A DNA stretch of 64,000 nucleotides. Origin: Tritrichomonas musculus. Taxonomy: Eukaryota; Parabasalia; Tritrichomonadida; Tritrichomonadidae. The stretch is from contig JAPFFF010000010.1 in assembly GCA_039105265.1 (NCBI GenBank), forward strand, positions 558,001 through 622,000, given 5' to 3'. Each line of letters opens with the position of its first letter. Position 1 is the stretch's first letter. Position numbers and translations under genes: made by a program. Shown here piece after piece: positions 43,988-52,812 of the stretch. The notes beneath the pieces were generated by a model. The model saw nothing but the letters and a program-made list of their open reading frames with translations. It made no database searches and was not told where the DNA came from.

Positions 43988-44398
43988 TTATTCATTTGAA
44001 TCTTCTGGTTCCTTCAAATTTAGTGGGTCAACGAAGCAATCTCGTAACTCATCGACAAATTGATTCAATACTTGTGCTTTTGATTCCAATTGGACTTTCT
44101 TTTTTTCTTCTTCTTTTTTCAAATCGTCCAATTTATCTCGATTTTCATCAATTTTTAGCTCATTTTCAACCATCATTTCCCATATCGGATCGGACTTTGG
44201 ATTTTTATCAATTTCATCATTTATATAGCCGTTTTCTTCGGTGAGCCTTCGATTTTCTGATTCCAGTCTTTCAATTGTTTTCATGTCGTCGTTTAATGAA
44301 TCAGCTAATTCCAATAACCTTGTTGTATCATAAATAAAGCTGCGTACTGTCTTTCTGAAAACCTTAAGACTTTGCTTATCTTGCTTCCTGCTGTACAT
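43988..44398 (-). CDS. Small coiled-coil protein near right end, 136 aa
   Basis: Basic N-terminus (MYSRKQDKQSLKVFRKTVR) followed by two long coils (KTIERLESENRRLTEENGY; ELKIDENRDKLDDLKKEEE) and an acidic end. The ATG is 20 nt after a TCATCACATCAC box in the right copy of the 57-bp inverted repeat. It is thus the right-hand counterpart in position, though not in sequence, of the inward-pointing gene at 1259. No family is recognised. Confidence 0.65.
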   Translation of the reverse strand: MYSRKQDKQSLKVFRKTVRSFIYDTTRLLELADSLNDDMKTIERLESENRRLTEENGYINDEIDKNPKSDPIWEMMVENELKIDENRDKLDDLKKEEEKKKVQLESKAQVLNQFVDELRDCFVDPLNLKEPEDSNE

Positions 44399-44399
44399 G

Positions 44400-44457
44400 A
44401 AAAAAAGTGATGTGATGACCTAACGAGAAAAAATTAGATTTTTGGTAAACGGTCTCC
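44400..44457 (-). promoter_or_regulatory. Right copy of the 57-bp inverted promoter repeat
   Basis: On the minus strand this reads GGAGACCGTTTACC, then AATCTAATTTTTTCTCGT and TAGGTCATCACATCAC, matching 1195-1251 with about five differences. It lies directly upstream of the 43988-44398 gene. Confidence 0.6.
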
Positions 44458-44473
44458 ACCCCAAAAACTTAGA

Positions 44474-44533
44474 GGGCACCTCTACAACAACTCGGGCACC
44501 CCTGCAACACCTAGGGCACCCCCATGAGGGACC
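44474..44533 (+). repeat. Three GC-rich 20-bp repeats between divergent end genes
   Basis: GGGCACC occurs at 44474, 44494 and 44514, exactly 20 bp apart, with units of the type GGGCACCyCTrCAACAmCT. This patch is far richer in G and C than its surroundings and lies midway between two divergent promoters carrying TCATCACATCA boxes. A regulator binding array is a reasonable guess. Confidence 0.75.
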
Positions 44534-44564
44534 CAAATAAAAAATATGATTTTTCGTGCTCACC

Positions 44565-44580
44565 TCATCACATCATTTTT
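44565..44580 (+). promoter_or_regulatory. TCATCACATCATTTTT box before the 44585 gene
   Basis: Identical to the core of the left inverted repeat (1235 onward). It begins 20 nt before the ATG at 44585, the same spacing as at the 43988-44398 gene, and so selects that ATG over the one at 44546. Confidence 0.6.
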
Positions 44581-44584
44581 ACTT

Positions 44585-45067
44585 ATGTTCGCCATCTCCG
44601 AGTCCAACGTAGAGCCTACAGAGAACTACCCAATAGAGAACCTATCAGATCTTATCGATAAACACCCAGAAGATTTAGATTTAAATGAAGATGACTATAT
44701 GTACCAGAGTTTATGCAAAATTGTAACAGCAAAAGATACACCATTCAATATTGGCCCAAAGCAAGAATTTACCAGAAATTATTATCGTGAACTTCACAAA
44801 TGCATAGAAATTCGACAAAAAATGTTTGAAACAACCCTTGATATAGTCAAATGTAAATTCAATTTCGATGAAAATCTTTTTACGAGCATTTCTACCAGAT
44901 TCTTTCAATTTTTCCCAAATACCACAATTGATTGGACCCTATTGGACCCTCAAAGAGGAATGTACCAATTTCTAGATTCATATGCAGAGCATTTATTTAA
45001 TAGAATAGGATTTTACACAAGATGGATATACTATCCAATTGAATGCCATGCAAACGATTGCCTTTAA
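44585..45067 (+). CDS. Unrecognised 160-aa protein, outermost right gene of the element
   Basis: I start at the second ATG (MFAISESNVEPTENYP), 20 nt after the TCATCACATCA box. The alternative ATG at 44546 would add MIFRAHLITSFLLM, which looks like a signal peptide but would place the box inside the gene. The product is acidic and aromatic with five or six cysteines (SLCKIV, LHKCIE, VKCKFNF, IECHAND) and a conserved-looking FFPNTTIDWTLLDP segment. If the longer form is real, a secreted Cys-bonded protein is possible. No family is recognised. Confidence 0.55.
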   Translation: MFAISESNVEPTENYPIENLSDLIDKHPEDLDLNEDDYMYQSLCKIVTAKDTPFNIGPKQEFTRNYYRELHKCIEIRQKMFETTLDIVKCKFNFDENLFTSISTRFFQFFPNTTIDWTLLDPQRGMYQFLDSYAEHLFNRIGFYTRWIYYPIECHANDCL

Positions 45068-45310
45068 GTAAACCACACAATTAACAACTTTTTCTATATC
45101 TTTTTTGATGTTAACGATACGGGACCTCCTTCCTAGCAGAGCGTTGAGAGGAATCCTGAGAGCAGCCCAGTGGAAGATCATTAATGGGAGTGGGGGATCA
45201 TACCTGACATAGCGGGGCTGGGGTCGCGGATGGGAAATATTTGACGCGGTTTTTGAACGAAGTGCAAAAATCGTGGCAAATATATAACTACTAAAAAAAG
45301 TGTATTAACA
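45068..45310. other. Probable right boundary region of the element
   Basis: After the last viral gene comes a stretch of about 150 bp (45115-45265) with much higher G+C than anything around it, then a hairpin, then AT-rich host-like DNA. I place the element's right end here. The exact terminus and any target-site duplication cannot be set, because the left end is outside the window. The minus-strand frame over 44993-45181 has no support as a gene. Confidence 0.45.
45237..45283. repeat. Interrupted inverted repeat (hairpin) at the element's right flank
   Basis: ATATTTG at 45237 pairs with CAAATAT at 45277-45283, ACG pairs with CGT, and TTTTTG at 45250-45255 pairs with CAAAAA at 45265-45270 around a 9-nt loop. 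The result is a 47-nt hairpin with small internal bulges. Confidence 0.6.
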
Positions 45311-45720
45311 GTCTGACCGATTCTATGAGATTATTCAAATTAATTGAGATATTTTTTTGAAGTCAATAATTTATATATAACTCATATAAAAAACAATATA
45401 TAAACAATTAAACATTTGAATATAAATATTAACATTATTTTATAATATATAATAATAATAAAAAGTGCTATTAAAGCAGTATATGAAAAATCAAATTTAA
45501 ATCATTCTGAAAAAATTAATGGTAATTAAATAAATTAAATAGATAAATCATTTGATGTTTATTAATAGCAAATCAGTTATTTGTTCAACAAAAAATAATG
45601 TATTTTTTAAAAATGAAATATTCGTAAATAGAACTCAATTTCAACTCCAAAATTTTAGATTGAAAAAAAAATAGTATTATATATTAACAATCATTTATCA
45701 AAAATATTATTTATCAAGTA

Positions 45721-45747
45721 TTTGGCGAGAAAACGAACCTCGCCAAA
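45721..45747. repeat. Perfect 9-bp inverted repeat, GC-rich stem
   Basis: TTTGGCGAG (45721-45729) and CTCGCCAAA (45739-45747) flank a 9-nt loop. The stem stands out in very AT-rich DNA. A terminator-like or protein-binding hairpin is possible. Confidence 0.7.
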
Positions 45748-46688
45748 AAAATTCGAACGATAGATTCAATTCTTTCAAATTATTTGAAGGAAAAACTCAC
45801 AATTTACTCGTAAGACGATTAGAATTTCAATGAATTATTTTCATGCTAATTATTGAAAATTGAATATCATTGAAAGTATGTATTATTTATTATATATATT
45901 TCTTGATCAATTATATATATACATTTAATATAATTCTTATATAAATTATATATATAAAAATAAATAACAAATTAATAAATAAATCTAATGTAATCCTTTG
46001 TTATTATATTAAAATACATAAAAATAACATTATAAGGTCAATTTATAACCATATCTCTCATTTTATATTAATCTATTTTTATTTTGATAAAATTTGAATA
46101 AATATCTTATTAAAATAAAAATATAATTTTAATAATATATATATAATTATATGAATCTGCATTTATATTCAAAATATTAATATTTTTATTGAATATTAGA
46201 ATCTATAAAAAAAATTAATCGTTTTTTATCTGAAAAATTTATTTAATAATTTCAATTAATTCAAAAAATTTGGGACCTATATCTCAATTTTCATTGAATT
46301 TTGAGAAATATTCTCAAATCATATTACAACTCTGTATTAAACACTTATTGAATTTTTTTTCCATCAATCTTATTTGGTTTCACTATAAAATAATATAAAT
46401 AAAGTATTCAAAAAATATATTTCTAAATAGAAAATTTCAGATTAGAATTCAAAATTAATTTATTTTTTCTGTATAATTATTTTTTGATTCTATTTAATTC
46501 TTAGTATTTAATATACAAATTTTCAATTTGCTTTAAATCAGTAAAAAAGTATGAATTAACTTAATGATAATGTGAACATTAAAAAAATATTAGAAAGTCA
46601 TAATAAATAACATTTAATATTAAATTCACCATAATTTTAATCAATAACCTCTTTTAAGGCAAAAAATAGGTCAATAATAATTGAATTC

Positions 46689-46720
46689 TTATTACTGTAA
46701 ACCGCTAACTGCAGTAATAA
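46689..46720. repeat. TTATTACTG/CAGTAATAA hairpin, copy 1
   Basis: Perfect 9-bp inverted arms TTATTACTG and CAGTAATAA separated by TAAACCGCTAACTG. The next copy, at 46765, repeats arm and loop almost exactly. Confidence 0.8.
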
Positions 46721-46764
46721 CGGCTGCTTTTTCACCTATTTATGGTAAATTTGAATTGAATACC

Positions 46765-46794
46765 TTATTACTGTAAACCGCTAACTGCAGTAAT
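46765..46794. repeat. TTATTACTG hairpin, copy 2
   Basis: Direct repeat of copy 1 (same left arm and same 14-nt loop); the right arm is CAGTAAT followed by GG, so the stem is 7 bp. Confidence 0.8.
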
Positions 46795-47051
46795 GGAAAC
46801 TTTTTGGCCTTTTTAAAGTCAAATATTTTTGACCTTCAGATCGTTTATATTTGTAAAACAATGAATGATAATTAAATGGAACTTTTTGAGAATAATATTT
46901 TTATAAATGAATAAATCCAAGTTTTATTTTATCATAATTAAGAGAATGATACGATTTTCAACTAAAGAACACAATTGAAAAAAATATTAAAATTTTAAAT
47001 TTTTAAATTTTTAAAAATTTTTGAAAATTTTCAAATTGCTCTTTTATTGGC

Positions 47052-47082
47052 TTATTACTGTAAAATAACGCAACAGTAATAA
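47052..47082. repeat. TTATTACTG/CAGTAATAA hairpin, copy 3
   Basis: Same 9-bp arms as copy 1 but a different 13-nt loop (TAAAATAACGCAA). Arms kept and loop changed suggests that the stem is what matters. Confidence 0.75.
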
Positions 47083-48293
47083 TTCCGAGCTGTATGTAAT
47101 GTCCAAATATAATAAACCATACAGCAAGAATGTAAAAAAACTTTCGTACAAATTTTTTTCTTGTAATATTTCTTATGGTATACTATTTTATTCGTTACAT
47201 TATTTTATATTTATTTTTAGATTTATATATAAATTAAAAATGATATTATCCTTTCAAATATGCGAGATATTAGTTTAAATACTCATTTTTCAACTTAAAT
47301 AAAAATCATAGAAAATTTAAATAAACATTCAAATAAACGTTTTATTTTTGAAACACAAATATATTGATTAAAATCACATTAATATATGAATTAAATTAGT
47401 ATTAATTTATTTTAAATATAATAATATATATTTTATATATCATACATATTTTTATTATCAAAATTTTGTTAGATCACCAAAGATTTACAGATTTTTATTA
47501 GAAATATTCATATTTTTGTAGTCATTGGCATTTTTTACAAAATAAATCTATATTTCTCTCTTCTAATTAAAAATATATTTTCTATATTTATAAAAATTTA
47601 TAATTATTATCAATTATTAGGCAAAATATATTTCACAATCAAGCATATATATAGTATTTTATGTTAAAATAATATTTAAAATGCATTTACTATCATATTT
47701 GTGATAAAAATTGTGAAAAATAAAAATTTTCGTTTGGAACTTTTTAAATGCATTCAAAAATAGCATTCATTCAATTGATTTCAAAAAGTAGTCAAAAAAA
47801 TAAAACGTTTTTTGATAATATCTTCTAAAAAAATCATTTAACTCAATAATAAAATGCAAATATAGATTTAATATATTTATAATACATGTTAAAATTCTTT
47901 AAATGTATAGACTCTATAACATTAATTTCATTATCATAATGACGCTGAAATAATTTCCTTTTGAAAAAAAAAATTACTATAAATGATTTATTCAAAATTC
48001 CCAAAAAAAATTAAGATATAAAACTTAAGTTATATAAAAACCGCTAAAATTAGAATTATATGATTCATTTAAATGGTCGTATTTTCAATAAAATTGAATT
48101 AAATAACCATCATTACAAATAAAAATTATTGAATTAATAATATAAATAATGCGAATTTTTTGTTCAGAAAAACATTCTTTAATAAGTAAAGTAGAAATAT
48201 CAATCTTTTTTTTGTTTTTTCTGTAGGATTATGATTATAGAAATTTCAATATAATAGATAGAATAAATTGATAGATCATTTCATCATTTTTTT

Positions 48294-50606
48294 ATGCCTT
48301 TTCTTGTTTTTTTATTCGCAAAAATTGTTTTTTCAGACATAATCTCTGATAATTTGCCAGAAACTATAATAGATAATTTGTTAGAAAGTTCCAATTTGCC
48401 AAAAGAATCACAAGAGTCCGATTCCGAAAATTCTATTCAATCATCAGAAGATTCGTCAATAGAAAATTCACAATTTTCATCACAGTCAGAAAACGATTCT
48501 ACAATACAATCAGATTCTCAGACCATTGATTTACCAACAGATAGTATTTCTGCTTCTGAGTCAGAATCAGAAACAGAATCTCCAACAGAGCAGTTTTCGC
48601 AAACAGAAGGTGAACCATCACAAAATTCTCAAGGTCCAATTGTTCCTCCAGTCCCTGTCCCAATTGAATCTCAATCACAAACAGAAACTTACTCAGAATC
48701 AGAACAAATTTCAGAAACGGAATCACCTTTAGAATCAAGCAGCCAAAGCGGAATCGTCCCACCAATTCCAATTCCAATTGTTTCTGAATCTGAATCCGAA
48801 TCTGCCTCCGAAACAGAAATATACTCAGAAACAGAACAGATTACACAACAAGAATCAAGTTCCCAAGGCGGAATTATTCCTCCAATTCCACCTGTTCCAA
48901 TTGTTTCTGAATTTGAATCCGAATCTGCCTCCGAAACAGAAACATACTCAGAAACAGAACAGATTACACAACAAGAATCAAGTTCCCAAGGCGGAATTAT
49001 TCCTCCAATTCCACCTGTTCCAATCTTCTCACAATCAGCAGCATTTTCTGGCTCCGAGCAATTTTCTGATTTACAAACAGGAACCCAATCGAATAGCGAA
49101 TCAGAAACCCTTCCCGAGACAGAATCCTTACCTGAATCCGAAACCGAATCATATTCAGATACAGAATCTCAAGGCGGAATCATTCCACCAATCCCGCCTG
49201 TTCCAATCTTATCACAGTCCCAAGCCTTCTCCGAATCTCAACAATTCTCCGAATCAGCCGCCTTCTCAGAATCCGAGTTTCCAACTATTGCAGCAACGCC
49301 AGAAGAGACGCCACTGCCATCGCCATCGTCAACGCCAGAACAGACGCCACCAGCGACGCCTTCAGAGACTCCAGCGCAAACGCCAGAGCCAACGCCTCTA
49401 GCCACGCCTTCGCCGACCCCAGAAGAGACCCCAATGCAGACCCCGGATGAGACTCCGCTTCCATCGCGAACAGCGGTTCCAGAATTGTTCCCGGTTGTCA
49501 TCCACAAGTCTTCAGCGGACGTCTTCAACCTCACAACGGACGGCTTCATCACCGACGGCAACAACGAGACCGACATTGACAAGAGGTCATTGAACAAGGT
49601 CAGTTTTGACAAGCAGCACATTACGATTGCCGAGCAGAGTTCCTTGAACTCTGAGATTCCGCTCTACTTCATGGCGTCCAAGCCGGACTCGAAGATCACG
49701 ATTCACGAAGGCGTCAAGTCGTCGAACATTGGGATTACATCGGACAATTCGCCAACTGTTGAGATTTCGCACAATGTTGCGCCTTTGAGCCTCCTGCACA
49801 ACTCGACAGACGGCGGAAAAATCACTCTCTCTGTCTTGGACGATTCGGTTGACGGTGTTATTTTGAGAGAGCTTAACAACAGGAAAGGCGACTTTTCTCT
49901 TTTGTTAAGTAATTCCGTCAAATCCGTCACTTTTCAGTCATTAATAATGTCATTTGTTTCATCTTTCACAGCTGCTCACCAGTCTTCAAACTTGAAGCTC
50001 CTTGCAGACGACAATGTCGATGTCCACGTCGATGACCAGTTCACTGTCTCTCCTCAATCAGACGCGTCGATAAGCAGCCTTGTTTTGGATGGAACGTTGA
50101 ACATCAACGATGACTCCACCTTGAAGATTAAACGTGCAACTTTTTCAGAGAAATCAGATATTCATCTTGTTCTTGGTCAAGACCAATCTCAGCAGCCTGT
50201 AATTCAAGTTTCTGACAGTTTGACAACTAATCCTTCAAAAGTGACACTTTCTTCAGAATATCCTATCGCTGTTGAGAACTTGCCAGTCATCGCTGCTAAG
50301 TCAATTGATAACTCAACAAATTGGGAAAACATCTTCCACTTCGATGACGGCGTCGATGGTCAAATTCAGGTCAAACGTGAAGAAAGTAACGGCCAAACAG
50401 TTGTTTATTTGTCTGCTAAACAGGATACAAAGAAAAAGAGCAGCGGCCTCAGTGGTGGAGCAATTGCTGGAATCGTGATTGCTTGCGTTGTTGTTCTTGT
50501 TGCTATCATCGCAATATCTGTTTATTGCTCAAAGCACAATAGAAAGAACGATAGAAGTGAAATGCCTAACAATACTTTAGGTGAGCACTTAAACGTTGAC
50601 ATTTAA
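48294..50606 (+). CDS. Repeat-rich surface membrane protein, 770 aa
   Basis: The ATG follows TCATTTCATCATTTTTTT, a good initiator context. The N-terminus (MPFLVFLFAKIVFS) is a probable signal peptide. Residues 30-340 are Ser/Glu/Thr/Gln-rich with about five copies of a 41-residue repeat (123 bp at DNA level near 48791 and 48914) holding SQGGIIPPIPPVPI. Then follows a TPEETPLPS-type Pro/Thr stalk (about 335-400), a beta-rich region (about 410-700, possibly a beta-helix) and a C-terminal membrane span (AIAGIVIACVVVLVAIIAISVY) with a short basic tail. This is a type I surface protein, probably adhesive or protective. From about 49280 to 49820 the DNA is markedly more GC-rich than the 5' part, so the gene looks mosaic. 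Confidence 0.75.
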   Translation: MPFLVFLFAKIVFSDIISDNLPETIIDNLLESSNLPKESQESDSENSIQSSEDSSIENSQFSSQSENDSTIQSDSQTIDLPTDSISASESESETESPTEQFSQTEGEPSQNSQGPIVPPVPVPIESQSQTETYSESEQISETESPLESSSQSGIVPPIPIPIVSESESESASETEIYSETEQITQQESSSQGGIIPPIPPVPIVSEFESESASETETYSETEQITQQESSSQGGIIPPIPPVPIFSQSAAFSGSEQFSDLQTGTQSNSESETLPETESLPESETESYSDTESQGGIIPPIPPVPILSQSQAFSESQQFSESAAFSESEFPTIAATPEETPLPSPSSTPEQTPPATPSETPAQTPEPTPLATPSPTPEETPMQTPDETPLPSRTAVPELFPVVIHKSSADVFNLTTDGFITDGNNETDIDKRSLNKVSFDKQHITIAEQSSLNSEIPLYFMASKPDSKITIHEGVKSSNIGITSDNSPTVEISHNVAPLSLLHNSTDGGKITLSVLDDSVDGVILRELNNRKGDFSLLLSNSVKSVTFQSLIMSFVSSFTAAHQSSNLKLLADDNVDVHVDDQFTVSPQSDASISSLVLDGTLNINDDSTLKIKRATFSEKSDIHLVLGQDQSQQPVIQVSDSLTTNPSKVTLSSEYPIAVENLPVIAAKSIDNSTNWENIFHFDDGVDGQIQVKREESNGQTVVYLSAKQDTKKKSSGLSGGAIAGIVIACVVVLVAIIAISVYCSKHNRKNDRSEMPNNTLGEHLNVDI
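48782..49030 (+). repeat. Two near-identical 123-bp coding repeats
   Basis: Sequence starting at 48791 (TGAATCCGAATCTGCCTCCG) recurs at 48914, and the similarity extends through the GGCGGAATTATTCCTCC segment. The repeats are in frame within the surface-protein gene. Confidence 0.8.
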
Positions 50607-51734
50607 AGAAATTAAAATAAATGAATTATTAGGCAATGAACAAACTGTTAATTCAGTTTCATTTTTTGATTTTGTTTTTATAGTAAAGTTTTTTTTTTTT
50701 TTTTTTTTTATCTCAAAAAAGTATCGTTATCAAAACAAGAGCGTGCAGATAAATAAAAATCAAAGTATGAAGATAAAGCATGCAGTAAGGTTCGAGATTG
50801 TGCATAAAGATAAAAAAGCATGCAGTAAGGAAGAATACTCAAAAAGTTGTTTATTTTTTTCCGATCATATTAAGGTTAAATTTTACCTTTTTGTTGAAAA
50901 TATCTACTAAAATCCAATTGGAATGCCTATCATGAAATACAACGTAGTTGGCTTTAAATTAAAATTCAAGAATGAAAAATATCCAAAGTAGAAATGCTGA
51001 AAAAAAAATAATGATTAATTAATGAATAGTCTTTATTCTATAGAGTTAATGATAACTAATCATTAGGTAATCTTTTAGTAATAATCAGTTCATTGTTTAT
51101 TTTGAAAGTAATAAACCATATCAAAAAAAAATCTTTAATAAAATTGTTTTTATTTCCTTACGGCATATTTCTCTCAAATTAATGCAAAAGCTTTGAAAAT
51201 ATTTGAATTGAAATTGAAATTAATGCATATTCCTTTCAAATTAATACATATTAAATTTACTCAAAAAGATCTGATATATTGATATTGAAAAGAATTTCTC
51301 AGAATAAATCATTATTTTAATTATATATGATATATCTTCAATTTAAATATATAATAAAATTACAAAAATAAAAACAAAATTTTAGCATCCAAATTCATAG
51401 TATTTTTTTGAGTTGACTTATTGAAAAAGTTGATAAAAAAGATACATAAAGACACAAAAGATTTTATTAAAATATAAAAAATGACAGTTATATAATTAAT
51501 TTATATCAAAAAAATAGATTTAATTAACATACTTTGCTCGTCAAAAGGATTTGGAAAAGAAATATTATTATTTAATAAGTTGAATGTATGCACCAAAAGA
51601 TGAAAAAAAAGTGCACTAATCTCGAACCATAGATCATTACTTAAAATTTACGAGTTTTTCTTAAAAAAAAAATTTGGGATATATTTAGGAAAAAATTTCG
51701 TTTTAAGGATAAATTTCCACACCTAATTTAAATT
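50607..51734. other. AT-rich intergenic region
   Basis: About 1.1 kb with a poly-T tract near 50690-50710 and a short direct repeat of GCATGCAGTAAGG (50778 and 50818). The open frame at 50596-50910 overlaps the end of the surface gene and the poly-T and is not credible as a gene. I see nothing else. Confidence 0.6.
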
Positions 51735-52706
51735 CTATTCGATCATCACAGGTTTATATGTCACTTTCACTGATGAATCATATTGCAAAAATTGACCTTC
51801 ATTTTTACCAATGCAATATGCAATGTTTTCATTAGAAATGAAAATAGAATGATTAAGTCCAGCATAAGCAGAATCCACTTTAATATTGTGAAGTGAATCG
51901 ATTATAATAAAGCTTCTAACAATTTTATCCCTGTGGCAGCCATGCCTTTGATATGGTTTGTCGTCAATCCCTAATTTGCAATTTGTATAAGAACCAATCC
52001 AATAAACTCGTCCTCTTGTTGATACGGCAAAACAATGTTGTCCTGATCCATCGATATCGATGATGTTTTCATTTATTGAAACTTTATTGAATTGTTATTT
52101 CTGATAAAAACAAACTATAAACACTTCCTTTCGATCCAAGTGCATATAATATACAATATACAATAGCTAATTTGATCGCTTTTTCATGTGGAATTAGATA
52201 ATGATAGGCTCTAATGTTGTTTTCTTCAATGTATTTGAATAATGTAATTGAACCATCATCATTAATAACAGCTGAATCATAAAGTGCTATTGGATTTTTA
52301 TTGCCAATTTCTATAAATTTAGATCCAAAATATTGATGAGTGCAAAATATTTGGTTTTTGTCATTTTCATTATCATTTGATATAAGATAGAGTGTATAAT
52401 ATTGAGTGCATAAAGCTGAAATGATTTTAAATGGCTTGTCATGTGAATTTAGAATATTAATTTCAGTCAATTGTGTAAGTAATTCATTGGGAAGAGATGG
52501 ATGAATTACGTTATTAGTATTATTCCAAATGCTCGTCCATTTTTGAAAAAAATGAAAGAACGATCATTAAATGTGGACACTGAAGCAATTAATGATAAAT
52601 CAAGTTTGACCTGACTTGGATATTTTAACACTGGAATTTTGCCACCAGATGGTATTTCATAATCTTCACAAAGGAAAGCTAAAGGACTCACTCCACAAAC
52701 TATCAT
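51735..52706 (-). pseudogene. Decayed RCC1-repeat protein gene
   Basis: The minus strand reads from an ATG at 52706 (MIVCGVSPLAFLCEDYEIP) through FFKNGRAFG, shifts frame near 52525, continues through the frame at 52470-52084 (IISALCTQYYTLYLIS, VIYNDDG-like strands), shifts again near 52090, and ends at a stop at 51735 after DGSGQHCFAVSTRGRVYWIG and AGLNHSIFIS. These Gly-His/Gly-Arg-Val-Tyr blocks are the RCC1 repeat signature. At least two frame shifts break it, so it is a pseudogene or an assembly artefact. Intact relatives would act as chromatin or GTPase-linked adaptors. Confidence 0.6.
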
Positions 52707-52812
52707 TTATAAATTTGTTTCTTGGGCACAATTTCTTTGAAGGTGTAAATTTTTTTTTTAAACTTTTTAGGGCAGAAATTTCTGAGGATTACAATAAATA
52801 GTGTTTTATGAT

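Larger units (their letters stand above)
45311..48293. other. AT-rich host intergenic region without genes
   Basis: Nearly 3 kb with stops in all frames and no supportable gene. It contains AT microsatellite-like tracts (TATATATA around 45890-45960 and 46140) and three related hairpins (46689-47082). Nothing else was recognised. Confidence 0.7.

Noticed and set aside
44546-44584. ATG at 44546 giving a signal-peptide-like leader to the 44585 gene
   Set aside because: The TCATCACATCA box lies inside the leader; the spacing seen at the two other copies selects 44585. Kept as an alternative.
44993-45181. 62-codon minus-strand frame in the GC-rich flank
   Set aside because: It overlaps the 3' end of the 44585 gene and continues open only by virtue of the local GC-rich composition; no promoter or domain supports it.
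48778-49401. Long second frame (207 codons) in the repeat part of the surface-protein gene
   Set aside because: It is a shadow of the repeated codons in the real frame, with Gln/Asn/Leu-biased nonsense composition and no signal peptide.
50596-50910. 104-codon frame after the surface-protein gene
   Set aside because: It overlaps the end of that gene, runs through a poly-T tract that yields a run of Phe, and has no domain.
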